Assembly (NCBI GenBank): GCA_028281925.1
Contig: JANQIX010000117.1
Span: forward strand, 1-64,000
Length of the DNA stretch: 64,000 bases
DNA from: Alphaproteobacteria bacterium
GTDB lineage: Bacteria > Pseudomonadota > Alphaproteobacteria > DSM-16000 > Inquilinaceae
Direction: 5' to 3'
Under the pieces are notes generated by a model, which saw only the letters and a list, made by a program, of their open reading frames with translations, did no database searches and was not told where the DNA came from. This document shows, one piece after another, positions 51,135 through 60,394 of the stretch. The position numbers and the translations under genes are program-made. Numbering within the stretch: position 1 is the stretch's first letter; each line of letters starts with the position of its first letter.

Positions 51135-51854
51135 CTACCGCCTGCCGAGCAGCAGGTCTTTGGCCTGATTGAGCTTCGCCGCTATGTAATCGGATCCGCC
51201 CTGGTCGGGATGGAACTTCTTCATGAGTCGATGATGGGCCGCCTTAATTTCCTCGCTGCTTGCACCCGGCGCAAGCCCCAGAAGCGCCAGCGCCTCTTCA
51301 ACCGTCATCGCGCCGCCGCCTGCCCGTTGCCGTTCCCCGTCGCGCGCCGCGGCGTCTTCATCGTCCATCCGCCATTCGGGCCCGAACCGCCGATCGAGAA
51401 ACGCCTCCACCACGGGGATCGACTGCGGGTCATTCTGCCCGCATTCCCTCAACAGGTCCTTGACGTCCTCAAGCGATAACTCGCCGAGAGAGCGCCCGGC
51501 AAACCGTCCGCCGACGACGGTTCCCGACATCTCGCCCGTGTCGTGATCGAGCTCCACCTCCAAGGTGGCCGTTTGCAGCCGCGACCGCTGTCCGGCAGAG
51601 GGGCCGCGAGCCGCCTGCATCCGCCTGCGCAGGTCCCGCCAGCCGAGGATCATCGGCAGGAAGAACAGAAGCACCCCCAGCATGGGGCCGAGGTTGCGCG
51701 TCACCGCAAGGAACAGAACAACGGCTGCGACCAGTCCGATCCCGCCGTACCGCAACACCCGCACCAAGTGCCGCGGATCGGCGTTGACGAACCATCTGGC
51801 CAGCAGCGCGAAACCGGCCAGAAGACAGATCCCGAGGAAGAGATAGGCGATCAT
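51135..51854 (-). CDS. Membrane-anchored DnaJ-domain protein (TIM14-like)
   Basis: A 239-residue protein with hydrophobic segments at about residues 2-20 and 38-70 and a C-terminal J domain (about 183-239) with the HPD tripeptide in MKKFHPDQGGSDY. J proteins stimulate DnaK-type chaperones; the membrane anchor resembles that of mitochondrial Tim14/Pam18 relatives in alphaproteobacteria. It starts 7 bp after the VWA gene, so the two are co-translated. Confidence 0.88.
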   Translation of the reverse strand: MIAYLFLGICLLAGFALLARWFVNADPRHLVRVLRYGGIGLVAAVVLFLAVTRNLGPMLGVLLFFLPMILGWRDLRRRMQAARGPSAGQRSRLQTATLEVELDHDTGEMSGTVVGGRFAGRSLGELSLEDVKDLLRECGQNDPQSIPVVEAFLDRRFGPEWRMDDEDAAARDGERQRAGGGAMTVEEALALLGLAPGASSEEIKAAHHRLMKKFHPDQGGSDYIAAKLNQAKDLLLGRR

Positions 51855-51861
51855 TGCTCGG

Positions 51862-52584
51862 CTAAGGCTTGCCGACCTGATGTGTCAGCTGGCGGACGTC
51901 GCCGCCGCGCCGCTTGCCATAGTCCTGCAGCGCGCGATAGCCGCCGGCCGCATACACAGCCACGGCCCCCAGCAGATCGCGAAGCTGACGGGCACTGCCG
52001 GCGTCGAACGGACAGTATGCCCCTTTGGTCAACTGCGCGATCTGGCGAAAGGCCCGCGCCGCAACCGGATCGCCGCCTTCGTGGAACAGGAATACGGGGA
52101 CGCCAAGCAGGCCCAATTCGCCCGCGCGATGGCAGACGTCATCGATGTCTTCCTCGAAGCAGTCGCCGACGAAAACCAGCGCATCGACCTTGGCTTCCTT
52201 AGTTCGGGCGATGGCGTGGCCGAGAACACGGCCGATCTGAGTCTGCCCGCCCAGACACCGCACTTGGGTCATCTTCCGCAAGAGAGCGCTGCTGTCCGAC
52301 ACCCAGGGGCTGGACTTGCACTCGCGAAACCCTCGATAGAAGACAAGCTGCACGTCCAGGCCGCCGATGGTCTTCGTCGCCTCGAACATCTCGGCCTGCA
52401 GGTGGCAAGCGCGATCCCATGTCGGCTCACGACTGGCCGTCGCATCCATTGCGAAGATCAGCCGCCCTCGGCGTCCTGCCTGCTTCTGCGGGGCCGGCAC
52501 CGCTGTCAACCGCCGCAGGAAGGCATCCACATCCGACTGGCTGGCCTTGCCCTCAGCCGGCAGATTGTCCTTACTCTCAGCCAC
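51862..52584 (-). CDS. VWA-domain protein of unknown function
   Basis: A protein of about 240 residues with a von Willebrand factor A-like domain: the metal-ion site DATAS (47-51) follows the strand RLIFAMDATAS, with GGQTQIGRVLGHAI and LVFVGDCFEED as later parts of the fold. It is placed between the MipZ-type ATPase and the DnaJ-domain protein. The GTG at 52584 is preferred; a TTG at 52632 is the only start further upstream. No secretion signal is seen, so it probably acts in the cytoplasm. Confidence 0.75.
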   Translation of the reverse strand: MAESKDNLPAEGKASQSDVDAFLRRLTAVPAPQKQAGRRGRLIFAMDATASREPTWDRACHLQAEMFEATKTIGGLDVQLVFYRGFRECKSSPWVSDSSALLRKMTQVRCLGGQTQIGRVLGHAIARTKEAKVDALVFVGDCFEEDIDDVCHRAGELGLLGVPVFLFHEGGDPVAARAFRQIAQLTKGAYCPFDAGSARQLRDLLGAVAVYAAGGYRALQDYGKRRGGDVRQLTHQVGKP

Positions 52585-52810
52585 TTGAGCCCCCGACAAC
52601 CCTCCAAGACAGTCGGCGAAACAGCACGCCAATCATTATAGCCTCTCCGCAGGCGCAACAGACTCTATATGGATCGGCCGGCGGCGCTCGGAAGCGATTC
52701 CGTCCGGCAGGCCCGTCGCAAATCGGGACCGCTTACGAATGCCCGACACAGCGACGCCAACCCTTGCAGTGAAGTAATCTGCGGGCCGGCGCTGACCACC
52801 GGCGCGGCAA

Positions 52811-53653
52811 TCAGCCGGCAGCCGCCGCTGCCGGCGCGGCAAGCCCAATGGCGTCGATCAGCGCGCGCACCTCCTGCCGGGCTGCAACGTGGCTCATGGT
52901 GAACCCGCCTTCAAGTTCCGCCTCCCGCAGATCCAGAAGCGTCAATCCCTTCAGGAAAAGCTCGCGGAAGATGACCCGTTCGCCGAAACCCGGCGCGACG
53001 CGGAACCCGATGCGCGGCGCCAAGCGCTCCAAGATGTCCCCCATCTCACGTTTGTTGCGCGCGTCGACATGCGACAGCCGGTTGCGCATGACCACCCAGT
53101 CGATCGAACGGCGTTGCCGCACCATCTTCCGCTTACGCTGTTCGAACACCATGTCGGCGTACTGGCTCGGCGCCCTGATCTCCAGCGTGTCGGGGTCGAG
53201 ATCGGCAAACAGGTCGAGATCGACAAAGCTGTCGTTCAGCGGCGTCACCAGCGTGTCGGCAAAGGAATGGCCGAGACGCGACAGCCTGCTGTCCGTGCCG
53301 GGCGTGTCAATGACAAGATACTGGCATTGACCGAGACCCGCGGACATCGCTTCGGTGAAGGCCCGCGCTTCGTCGTCGGCGGTCCCGGGTGTCACCGACC
53401 GGTGTTCCGGGGTCGGCAGGTCGAGCCCATGCCGATCGGCATAGCGTCGACGATTGTTCACATAGCGGGTAAGGGTCCCCTGGCGTCCGTCGAGATCGAG
53501 ACTTCCGACGCTGAAACCCTGACGCAACAGCGCCACGATCAAATGCAGGGCCGTAGTCGACTTGCCGGTCCCGCCTTTGGCGTTGCCAATGACCACGACA
53601 TGGCATGACGGCTCCGATGAAAGGGTCGCTCGCAGAATTTCGGACTCGGGCAT
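52811..53653 (-). CDS. mipZ: MipZ-type division-plane ATPase (ParA/MinD family)
   Basis: A 280-residue P-loop ATPase with the deviant Walker A KGGTGKST (26-33), DLDGRQGTLTRYVNNR after the first strand, VIDTPGTDSRLSRLGH as switch II and LTPLNDSFVDLDLFADLD-like VTPLNDSFVDLDLF. These are characteristic of MipZ, which forms a gradient from the chromosome poles and keeps FtsZ at mid-cell in alphaproteobacteria. The frame extends 26 codons upstream, but the start at 53653 fits the family. Confidence 0.92.
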   Translation of the reverse strand: MPESEILRATLSSEPSCHVVVIGNAKGGTGKSTTALHLIVALLRQGFSVGSLDLDGRQGTLTRYVNNRRRYADRHGLDLPTPEHRSVTPGTADDEARAFTEAMSAGLGQCQYLVIDTPGTDSRLSRLGHSFADTLVTPLNDSFVDLDLFADLDPDTLEIRAPSQYADMVFEQRKRKMVRQRRSIDWVVMRNRLSHVDARNKREMGDILERLAPRIGFRVAPGFGERVIFRELFLKGLTLLDLREAELEGGFTMSHVAARQEVRALIDAIGLAAPAAAAAG

Positions 53654-53916
53654 AGGCGCAGATCTCAACAATGCTTCGCCAGCAAAGGTCTTTGGCAGCA
53701 AGCTATAGGTCCGCTTGGACCCCGACCGCAATGGATGTTCATCCGGCGCGAACCAGCGAGATACAACCGTTTGCTGTTGAACTACAGTTGATTTGTCTCA
53801 AAAAACTTTCGATAGCATTCGCCATGCGCGTCCGCCATGTTAAAAGGCGACAACCGGGCATCCGAGCCCGGGGAACTCGACACGATTTACGGGCAACACT
53901 GGGAGGTACCCAAAGC

Positions 53917-54903
53917 ATGACCGCCACACTGCTGCGCACGACAACCGCCATAGCCGCGGGACTGGCACTTCTCTCCGGCGCCGCCATGGCCCAGGACGAC
54001 CGGTCGGATTGGCCCGAGTCGATCACGGTCGGCACGGCCAGCCAGGGCGGCACTTATTTCATCTACGGCAATGGCTGGGCCAACCTGATCGGTGAAGAGC
54101 TCGGCATCAACGCCGGCGGCGAAGTGACGGGTGGCCCGGTGCAGAACGCCACGCTCGTCCAATCGGGCGATGCCGAATTCGGCATGGTCACCATGGGACC
54201 GGCTTATGAGGCCTGGACGGGTGCGAGCCCGCTGATGCCGGGGCTGGCGCATGACAAGCTTCGCGCGATCTTCCCGATGTATCAGACGGGCTTCCAGGTG
54301 ATCACGCTGGAGAGCAGCGGCATCGACACGGTCGACGGGCTCGACGGTTTGACCGTCGGCGTGGGCCCCGCGGGCGGAACGCCGGGCACCTACTGGCCGC
54401 GCATCTTCGACACACTGGGGATCTCGATCGATGTGCAGAACGGCGGCGCCGCGGATCTCGCCGGCCAGCTGCAGGACGGCCTGATCGACGGCTTCGCCTT
54501 CGCAGCCGGCATCCCGATCAGTGCCTTCAGCCAGGTCGAAGCCCAGGTCGACGTCAACATCTTCGGTCCGACTGACGAGCAGATCGCGACGCTGCTGGAA
54601 ACCTACCCGTCGCTTGCGGACTTCGTCATTCCGGGCGGCACCTATCCGAGCGAGCCTGAAGACATCCACACGGTCGCCATGTGGAACTTCGCCGTTGCCA
54701 GCGCGGATATGCCGGAAAGCCTGGTTTACGAGATCGTCAGCATCATCATGGGCAACAACGAGCGCATGATGCAGATCCACGGCGCAGCCCGCGAGACGTT
54801 GCCGGAGAACTATGTGCACAACACCTTCCTGCCGTGGCATCCGGGTGCGGTTCGCTGGTTCGAAGAGAACGGCTTCGATATTCCGGACGATCTGGAAGGC
54901 TGA
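53917..54903 (+). CDS. TAXI-family TRAP transporter substrate-binding protein
   Basis: A 328-residue periplasmic protein with a signal peptide (about residues 1-25, ending AMAQD) and the TAXI core: ITVGTASQGGTYFIYGNGWANLI, FGMVTMGPAYEAWTG and VGVGPAGGTPGTYWP. TAXI-TRAP systems import organic acids such as glutamate or other carboxylates, using an ion gradient. A GGGAGG site precedes the ATG. It is followed by an intrinsic terminator, then the membrane subunit. Confidence 0.94.
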   Translation: MTATLLRTTTAIAAGLALLSGAAMAQDDRSDWPESITVGTASQGGTYFIYGNGWANLIGEELGINAGGEVTGGPVQNATLVQSGDAEFGMVTMGPAYEAWTGASPLMPGLAHDKLRAIFPMYQTGFQVITLESSGIDTVDGLDGLTVGVGPAGGTPGTYWPRIFDTLGISIDVQNGGAADLAGQLQDGLIDGFAFAAGIPISAFSQVEAQVDVNIFGPTDEQIATLLETYPSLADFVIPGGTYPSEPEDIHTVAMWNFAVASADMPESLVYEIVSIIMGNNERMMQIHGAARETLPENYVHNTFLPWHPGAVRWFEENGFDIPDDLEG

Positions 54904-54951
54904 TCCGTCGCATCCCGGCGTCGATCGGGATTGATCCAAGACAATTCCGTG

Positions 54952-54992
54952 ACCCCCGCTCCGTAAACCCGGAGCGGGGGTTCTTTCTTTTT
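54952..54992 (+). terminator. Intrinsic terminator between TAXI and TRAP genes
   Basis: ACCCCCGCTCC (54952-54962) pairs perfectly with GGAGCGGGGGT (54971-54981) around an 8-nt loop and is followed by TTCTTTCTTTTT. This is the clearest intrinsic terminator in the window. Lying 50 bp after the binding-protein stop, it would let the binding protein be made in excess over the membrane subunit. Confidence 0.9.
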
Positions 54993-55085
54993 CCCCGGAA
55001 GCCGTCTTAAATGTCCAACAATGAAAGCCTGGCAGCCCGCGACCTACGGTTGCGGGAGCGTCAATATTAGGGTAGGTAAACGCAC

Positions 55086-57287
55086 ATGACGGCTGCACCT
55101 GAGACCGGCAAAGAGCCGCGCGTCATTGCACAGGGAGTTGACGACGAACCTTCAGCCAGTAACGAGCGCCATCTGCTTGGTTGGCAAGGGATCGCTTTCT
55201 TCTGCTTGTGTGCCGCCTTCACGGCATTCCACCTCCTCAGCCTCACCGTCTTCCCGCTGGAAACGTGGATCTATCGCATCATCCACGTGACGGGGACGTT
55301 GTGTCTCGGCTTCGGGCTGATGTCGGCGTGGAAGGTCGACAAGGCGACCGATGCTAAGAAGTTGGATGCCATTCAGGCGGTACCCATGGCGATCGGCATG
55401 GGGTGCGCATTGTGGGCGTTGTTTTGCGTCCTTGCCGCCTACTTCCTACGCGAAACGGCCAGTCAGCAGCCGTTCCTGCCGCCAGGCTGGGTGTTCGGTT
55501 ACTTCGGCATTCCGCTGGCCATCTCCGTCGTCGTCGGCATTGTCTCATCCTGGACGTTCCGCAGTGGCGGAGTGAGGGTGCATTGGCCCGACGCCATCCT
55601 GATCGTCGCCAGCATAGCGTCCGCCGGGTACGTCCTATTCCATCTCGAAGCCTGGCGATTGCGGGCCGGCGTGATGGCGCTGCCCACGGATATGTGGGCC
55701 TCATTGTGCGCTCTGGTCCTGATCATGGAACTGACGCGCCGTGTCGCCGGGCTGGCGCTGGTGATCATCGCTGGGATCTTCGTTCTCTACTCCTTCGTCG
55801 GGCCGTGGCTCCCCGGCTTCCTCCACCATCGCGGCTACGACTTCGACCGGTTCTTCACCTACATCTACACGGACAACGGCATTCTCAGTGCACCGGTTGC
55901 CGTTTCCAGTACCTACATCATTCTGTTCATCACCTTCGCCGCCTTCCTGCAGGCGTCCAAGGTCGGCGACTACTTCGTCAACTTCGCCTTTGCCTGCGCT
56001 GGACGGGCCAGGGGCGGGCCGGCGAAGGTGGCCGTCTTCGCCTCCGGCCTGATGGGGATGATCAACGGCACCTCCGCCGGCAACGTCGTCGCCACCGGCA
56101 GTCTGACGATCCCGCTGATGAAGAAGGTCGGTTACCGCCCGCAGGTGGCCGGCGCCGTCGAGGCTACTGCGTCGACGGGCGGCCAGATCATGCCGCCGAT
56201 CATGGGTGCCGGCGCCTTCATCATGGCCGAGATCACGGGCATCCCGTACACGGAGTTGATCGTCGCCGCCATCATCCCGGCCGTGCTCTACTTCCTGTGC
56301 GTCTATCTGAACGTCCATCTGGAAGCCGTGAAGCTGGGCATGCGCGGCATGCGCAGCGACGAACTGCCGGAATTCCGGGTGATGGCACGGCAGGCCTATC
56401 TGTTCTTGCCGGTGATCATCCTGATCGGGGCGCTGTTCGCGGGGTACACGGTCATCCGAGCCGGCGTCTACGCCATGGCGGCGGCCATGGTGGTGAGTTG
56501 GCTGACCCCGTACCGGATGGGCCCACGGGCGCTGGTCCGCGCGCTGGAGCTAGCGGCCCGGATGTCGATCCAGATCGTCGCGGTCTGCGCCTGCGCCGGC
56601 ATCATCGTTGGCGTGATCGCACTGACCGGCGTCGGGGCCCGCTTCTCTTCGCTGCTGCTGGGCGTGGCGGAAACCAGCCAGCTTCTGGCACTGATCTTCG
56701 CCATGGCGATCTCGATCCTTTTAGGCATGGGCATGCCGACGACGGCGGCCTACGCCGTGGCCGCCTCCGTCGTGGCACCGGGCCTGCAGGATCTGGGCAT
56801 TCCCGCGCTGACGGCGCATTTCTTCGTCTTCTACTTCGCCGTCATCTCCGCGATCACGCCACCGGTGGCGCTGGCGGCCTATGCCGGTGCTGCTATCGCA
56901 GGATCGGAGCCGATGCGCACATCGGTGACGGCCTTCAAGATCGGCTTGGCCGCCTTCATCGTGCCGTTCATGTTCTACTACAGTCCCGCCATGCTGCTGG
57001 AACCGGCGGCGGACGCTGAGATCCTGGGCATCGTCCTGCCCGGATGGGCACGTATCGCCCAGGTCGCCGTTACGGCGCTCATCGGCATCATGCTGCTGTC
57101 GTCGGCCGTGCAGAGTTACTTCTATGGGCCGCTGAATGTGATCTTCCGGATTATCATGCTGGCCGGTGCCATCTGCATGATCCACGGCAGCTACATCACC
57201 GATCTTGTCGGCATCGGCATCGGCGTTGCGCTGTACTTCTACCAGCGGACCTTCGTGACCAAGAAGGAGCCGGCAGCCGCGCAATAG
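55086..57287 (+). CDS. TRAP transporter fused 4TM/12TM permease (TAXI type)
   Basis: A 733-residue inner-membrane protein joining the small (DctQ-like) and large (DctM-like) TRAP subunits, the usual form in TAXI systems. About 18 hydrophobic helices can be counted. GMINGTSAGNVVATGSLTIPLMKKVGY, EATASTGGQIMPPIMGAGAFIMAE and LGMGMPTTAAYAVAA are the signature stretches of the large domain. A nearby acyl-CoA synthetase gene 16 bp downstream suggests the solute is a carboxylic acid that is then activated; this is inference. Confidence 0.95.
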   Translation: MTAAPETGKEPRVIAQGVDDEPSASNERHLLGWQGIAFFCLCAAFTAFHLLSLTVFPLETWIYRIIHVTGTLCLGFGLMSAWKVDKATDAKKLDAIQAVPMAIGMGCALWALFCVLAAYFLRETASQQPFLPPGWVFGYFGIPLAISVVVGIVSSWTFRSGGVRVHWPDAILIVASIASAGYVLFHLEAWRLRAGVMALPTDMWASLCALVLIMELTRRVAGLALVIIAGIFVLYSFVGPWLPGFLHHRGYDFDRFFTYIYTDNGILSAPVAVSSTYIILFITFAAFLQASKVGDYFVNFAFACAGRARGGPAKVAVFASGLMGMINGTSAGNVVATGSLTIPLMKKVGYRPQVAGAVEATASTGGQIMPPIMGAGAFIMAEITGIPYTELIVAAIIPAVLYFLCVYLNVHLEAVKLGMRGMRSDELPEFRVMARQAYLFLPVIILIGALFAGYTVIRAGVYAMAAAMVVSWLTPYRMGPRALVRALELAARMSIQIVAVCACAGIIVGVIALTGVGARFSSLLLGVAETSQLLALIFAMAISILLGMGMPTTAAYAVAASVVAPGLQDLGIPALTAHFFVFYFAVISAITPPVALAAYAGAAIAGSEPMRTSVTAFKIGLAAFIVPFMFYYSPAMLLEPAADAEILGIVLPGWARIAQVAVTALIGIMLLSSAVQSYFYGPLNVIFRIIMLAGAICMIHGSYITDLVGIGIGVALYFYQRTFVTKKEPAAAQ

Positions 57288-57303
57288 CCATCCGGGGCAA
57301 GGC

Positions 57304-58944
57304 GTGCTGATCAAGGGGGCCGACTATGCGGAAACGGCGGCACGTTTCCGCTGGGCGGTCCCCGCCCGCTACAATATCGGTGTCGATGCGGTAGACCGGC
57401 ACGCCGACGGATCGGGCCGAACGGCACTGATCGCCGTCGGGCCGGGCGGAGCTGTTGAACAGTTCAGCTTCGACCGTATCAAGTCGCTCACCAACCGCCT
57501 TGCCAATGCCCTTGTTGCCCATGGGGGCCGGGCCACAGGCCCTGACGGGCCCGGCGACCGTGTCGGCATTCTGCTGTCCCAGGGCTGGGAAACCGCCGTC
57601 GCCCATATCGCCGCCTACAAGGCAGGCCTGATCGCGCTGCCGCTGTTCACCTTGTTCGGGGAAGAGGCACTGGCCTATCGGCTGTCCGACAGCGGTGCGC
57701 GCTTCCTGATCACCGACCGCGACAACTGGCCGAAGATCGCGGCGATCCGCGACCGGATACCGGATCTGTCGGTTACTCTGGTGATCGGCGCCGGGGACGG
57801 ACTTGGCCCCGGTGTGCTCGATTTCCAGACGGCACTCGACCGCGCCAGTGATACCTTCGCACCAGTCGATACGGCTGCCGATGATCCGGCACTGATCATC
57901 TATACCTCAGGCACCACAGGCCAGCCGAAGGGTGCCCTGCATGCCCATCGCGTGCTGCTGGGCCACCTGCCCGGTGTGGAGATGCCGCACGATTTCTTCC
58001 CTCAAGCCCACGACCGGTTCTGGACGCCGGCTGACTGGGCCTGGATCGGCGGGCTCTTGGACGTGCTGCTGCCGGCCTGGCATCACGGCGTGCCCGTGGT
58101 CGCCCACCGCATGGCGAAGTTCGACCCGGACCAAGCCTTCGACCTGATCGTGCGGCACGGCGTGCGCAACGCCTTCTTGCCCCCGACGGCGCTGAAGCTG
58201 ATGCGCCAAGCCGGCACACGACGTACGCGCGGCATCCGCACCATCGGTTCCGGAGGCGAGACCCTGGGGGCGGAACTGCTGGACTGGGGGCTGGAGACCT
58301 TCGGCGTCAGCGTCAACGAATTCTACGGTCAGACAGAATGCAATCTGATCGTTGCCAACAATGCCAACCTGATGCCGCTGCTGCCCGGCAGCATGGGCCG
58401 CGCCGTGCCGGGTCACACCGTTGCCGTCATCGACCCTGAAGGGCGCACGGTCGCCGACGGCGAACCCGGTCAGATCGCCGTCGCCCGGGGCGACCCCGTC
58501 ATGTTCCTGGGCTATTGGAACAAGCCCGAGGCAACGGCCGGCAAGTTCATCGGCGATTGGCTGGTCACGGGCGACATGGGCGTTCGGGACGACGAAGGCT
58601 ACTTCCGTTTCGTCGGGCGTGACGACGACGTCATCACTTCGGCTGGTTACCGCATCGGCCCCGGCGAGATCGAAGACTGCCTCTTGAAGCACCCGGCCGT
58701 GGCCATGGCCGCCGTGATCGGCGTGCCCGATCCGGTGCGGACCGAAGCGATCAAGGCCTTCATCGTGCCCAATCCGGGTCACGAGACGGACGAGGCGCTG
58801 AAAGCGGATATCCAGGCCCATGTCCGGTCGCGGCTCGCCGCCCACGAGTACCCGCGCATGATCGAATTCGTCGACTCGCTGCCGATGACAGCCACCGGCA
58901 AGATCGTGCGTCGGGAACTGCGCGCGCGGTCTGTGGAAAAGTAG
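57304..58944 (+). CDS. AMP-dependent acyl-CoA synthetase
   Basis: A 546-residue enzyme of the ANL superfamily forming an acyl-CoA from a carboxylic acid, ATP and CoA. IIYTSGTTGQPKG (about 198-210) binds ATP, NEFYGQTECN is the second core motif, GDMGVRDDEGYFRFVGRDDDVI contains the hinge, and the C-terminal PMTATGKIVRREL holds the catalytic lysine. Its closest look is to acetyl/propionyl- or medium-chain synthetases. It starts with GTG 16 bp after the TRAP permease and probably handles its solute. Confidence 0.92.
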   Translation: MLIKGADYAETAARFRWAVPARYNIGVDAVDRHADGSGRTALIAVGPGGAVEQFSFDRIKSLTNRLANALVAHGGRATGPDGPGDRVGILLSQGWETAVAHIAAYKAGLIALPLFTLFGEEALAYRLSDSGARFLITDRDNWPKIAAIRDRIPDLSVTLVIGAGDGLGPGVLDFQTALDRASDTFAPVDTAADDPALIIYTSGTTGQPKGALHAHRVLLGHLPGVEMPHDFFPQAHDRFWTPADWAWIGGLLDVLLPAWHHGVPVVAHRMAKFDPDQAFDLIVRHGVRNAFLPPTALKLMRQAGTRRTRGIRTIGSGGETLGAELLDWGLETFGVSVNEFYGQTECNLIVANNANLMPLLPGSMGRAVPGHTVAVIDPEGRTVADGEPGQIAVARGDPVMFLGYWNKPEATAGKFIGDWLVTGDMGVRDDEGYFRFVGRDDDVITSAGYRIGPGEIEDCLLKHPAVAMAAVIGVPDPVRTEAIKAFIVPNPGHETDEALKADIQAHVRSRLAAHEYPRMIEFVDSLPMTATGKIVRRELRARSVEK

Positions 58945-58972
58945 GTCGGGTCACGCGAATGCGCGACCCGAC
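58945..58972. terminator. Hairpin after the acyl-CoA synthetase gene
   Basis: GTCGGGTC (58945-58952) pairs with GACCCGAC (58965-58972) directly after the stop codon, between convergent genes. No T tract follows, so termination is likely but not proven. Confidence 0.5.
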
Positions 58973-59032
58973 ATTCCCACAAACCAGCGTCGGGTTTCGC
59001 TCCCGCTCAACCCCACCTACACAGCCACAGCC

Positions 59033-59971
59033 TTAGAATCGGCCCAGCCGGTCCGAAAGGAACGTGAAGAACCCGCCGGCATCCACCTGGTTGATCACGG
59101 TGCAGTTGGCCGGCTCTCCGGTCACACCCCACCAGTCGGTGACGGTCATCCCCATGGTCAGCGGCGAGGTCGTCTCGATCCGTACATTGCAGGTCTTGCC
59201 CGCGAACAATTCGGGCTGCAGCAGGTAGGCGATCACCGTCGGATCGTGCAGCGGCCCGCCCGTACTCCCGTATTTCGCCACGTCGTAGCGCTGGTAGAAC
59301 ATCAGCAGGGACGCGACCGTATTGCCGACGCGATTGCCAAGGCCACGCAGGGATTCGATCCAGTCCGCCGGCATCAGGGCCTTATGGGTGCAATCGAGCG
59401 GCAGCATGGTCAGCGGCAGACCGGACCGGAAGACCACATCGGCCGCGTGCGGATCGACGTAGATGTTGAACTCCGCCGCCGGTGTTGTGTTGCCGCCTTC
59501 GAACGCGGCCCCGCCCATCAACACGATCTCGCGAATGCCGGCGACCGTTCGTGGCTCGCGAATCAGAGTGAGCGCGATGTTCGTCAGCGGTCCCAATGGA
59601 CACACCGTGATAGGGTCATCCCGAGCGTCCAGCAGCGTTTCGATCAGCCAATCTACCGCGTGGCGATCGGATAACGGCACCTGCGGCTCCGGCAAGTCGG
59701 CGCCATCCAGACCCGTATGACCGTGCACCTCTTCCGCCGTCACTAGCGGCCGCAAGAGCGGCCGGTCGCAGCCGGCGAAGACCGGCACGTCCTCCCGCCC
59801 GGCCAGGGCCAGAACCCGCCGAGCGTTCAAAGTGGTCAGCGCCAGGGGGACATTGCCGGCAACAGTGGTGACGCCACACACGTCCAACTCGGGCGACGCA
59901 AGGGCCGCCAGAATCGCCACGGCATCGTCGTGACCCGGGTCGGTATCGATGATGATGGAACGGGAAGCCAT
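59033..59971 (-). CDS. Nucleoside hydrolase (IunH family)
   Basis: A 312-residue enzyme that splits the N-glycosidic bond of ribonucleosides. DTDPGHDDA (9-17) binds calcium and ribose, and TVAGNVPL, VCPLGPLTNIALTL, EFNIYVDPHAADVV and HDPTVIAY complete the site. Base preference cannot be read from sequence. It lies 32 bp downstream of the Bfd-like gene on the same strand and may share its transcript. Confidence 0.94.
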   Translation of the reverse strand: MASRSIIIDTDPGHDDAVAILAALASPELDVCGVTTVAGNVPLALTTLNARRVLALAGREDVPVFAGCDRPLLRPLVTAEEVHGHTGLDGADLPEPQVPLSDRHAVDWLIETLLDARDDPITVCPLGPLTNIALTLIREPRTVAGIREIVLMGGAAFEGGNTTPAAEFNIYVDPHAADVVFRSGLPLTMLPLDCTHKALMPADWIESLRGLGNRVGNTVASLLMFYQRYDVAKYGSTGGPLHDPTVIAYLLQPELFAGKTCNVRIETTSPLTMGMTVTDWWGVTGEPANCTVINQVDAGGFFTFLSDRLGRF

Positions 59972-60003
59972 GGCACCAGCGGCCTCAAAAGAGGCCTTCG
60001 CCG

Positions 60004-60222
60004 CTACTCAGCGGCCATCAGGTCGTCGTCGTCTTCGAACAGCGGACAGCTGTCGTTGACGGGCGCCGCAGCGCCCAGCATCTGTTGCATCGTCGGCATG
60101 CAGCGTCCGCATTGAGGCTCGCAGCCGTGGAAAGTGTAGACGTCGAACACCGTCCGCGCGCCGGCAGCTATCGCGCGCTCGACGTCCTTGTCCTTCAGCA
60201 CATTGCAGATGCAGACATACAT
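60004..60222 (-). CDS. bfd: Bacterioferritin-associated ferredoxin-like (2Fe-2S) protein
   Basis: A 72-residue protein with Cys4, Cys6, Cys38 and Cys41 (CIC...CGRC) in the Bfd arrangement of a [2Fe-2S] cluster, plus an extra Cys34. Bfd reduces bacterioferritin to release stored iron when iron is scarce. The frame is open far upstream, but MYVCICN at 60222 is the family start. A Fur-type box about 40 bp upstream supports iron control. No bacterioferritin gene is adjacent. Confidence 0.92.
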   Translation of the reverse strand: MYVCICNVLKDKDVERAIAAGARTVFDVYTFHGCEPQCGRCMPTMQQMLGAAAPVNDSCPLFEDDDDLMAAE

Positions 60223-60257
60223 TTTCGCACCCCACAGCTTGGGTACTTGGTACTCTA

Positions 60258-60277
60258 TTTGAGAATCATTGTCAATT
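60258..60277. promoter_or_regulatory. Fur-type iron box before bfd
   Basis: TGAGAATCATTGTCA (60260-60274), with flanking ATT/AAT, is an imperfect inverted repeat close to the Fur consensus GATAATGATAATCATTATC. It lies 36-55 bp before the bfd start, where a bound repressor would block the promoter. An Irr/RirA-type regulator is an alternative in alphaproteobacteria. Confidence 0.65.
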
Positions 60278-60394
60278 GGATCGCAAGGACAGGATATCGC
60301 AGGTCTTTCCGCGACCCGCTTGCAACGGTGGCTGCCCGTAGGCGACTCTGCCGGTCCGCGCTTGCGATACCGGCCGGGAGGCACGTGAACACCA

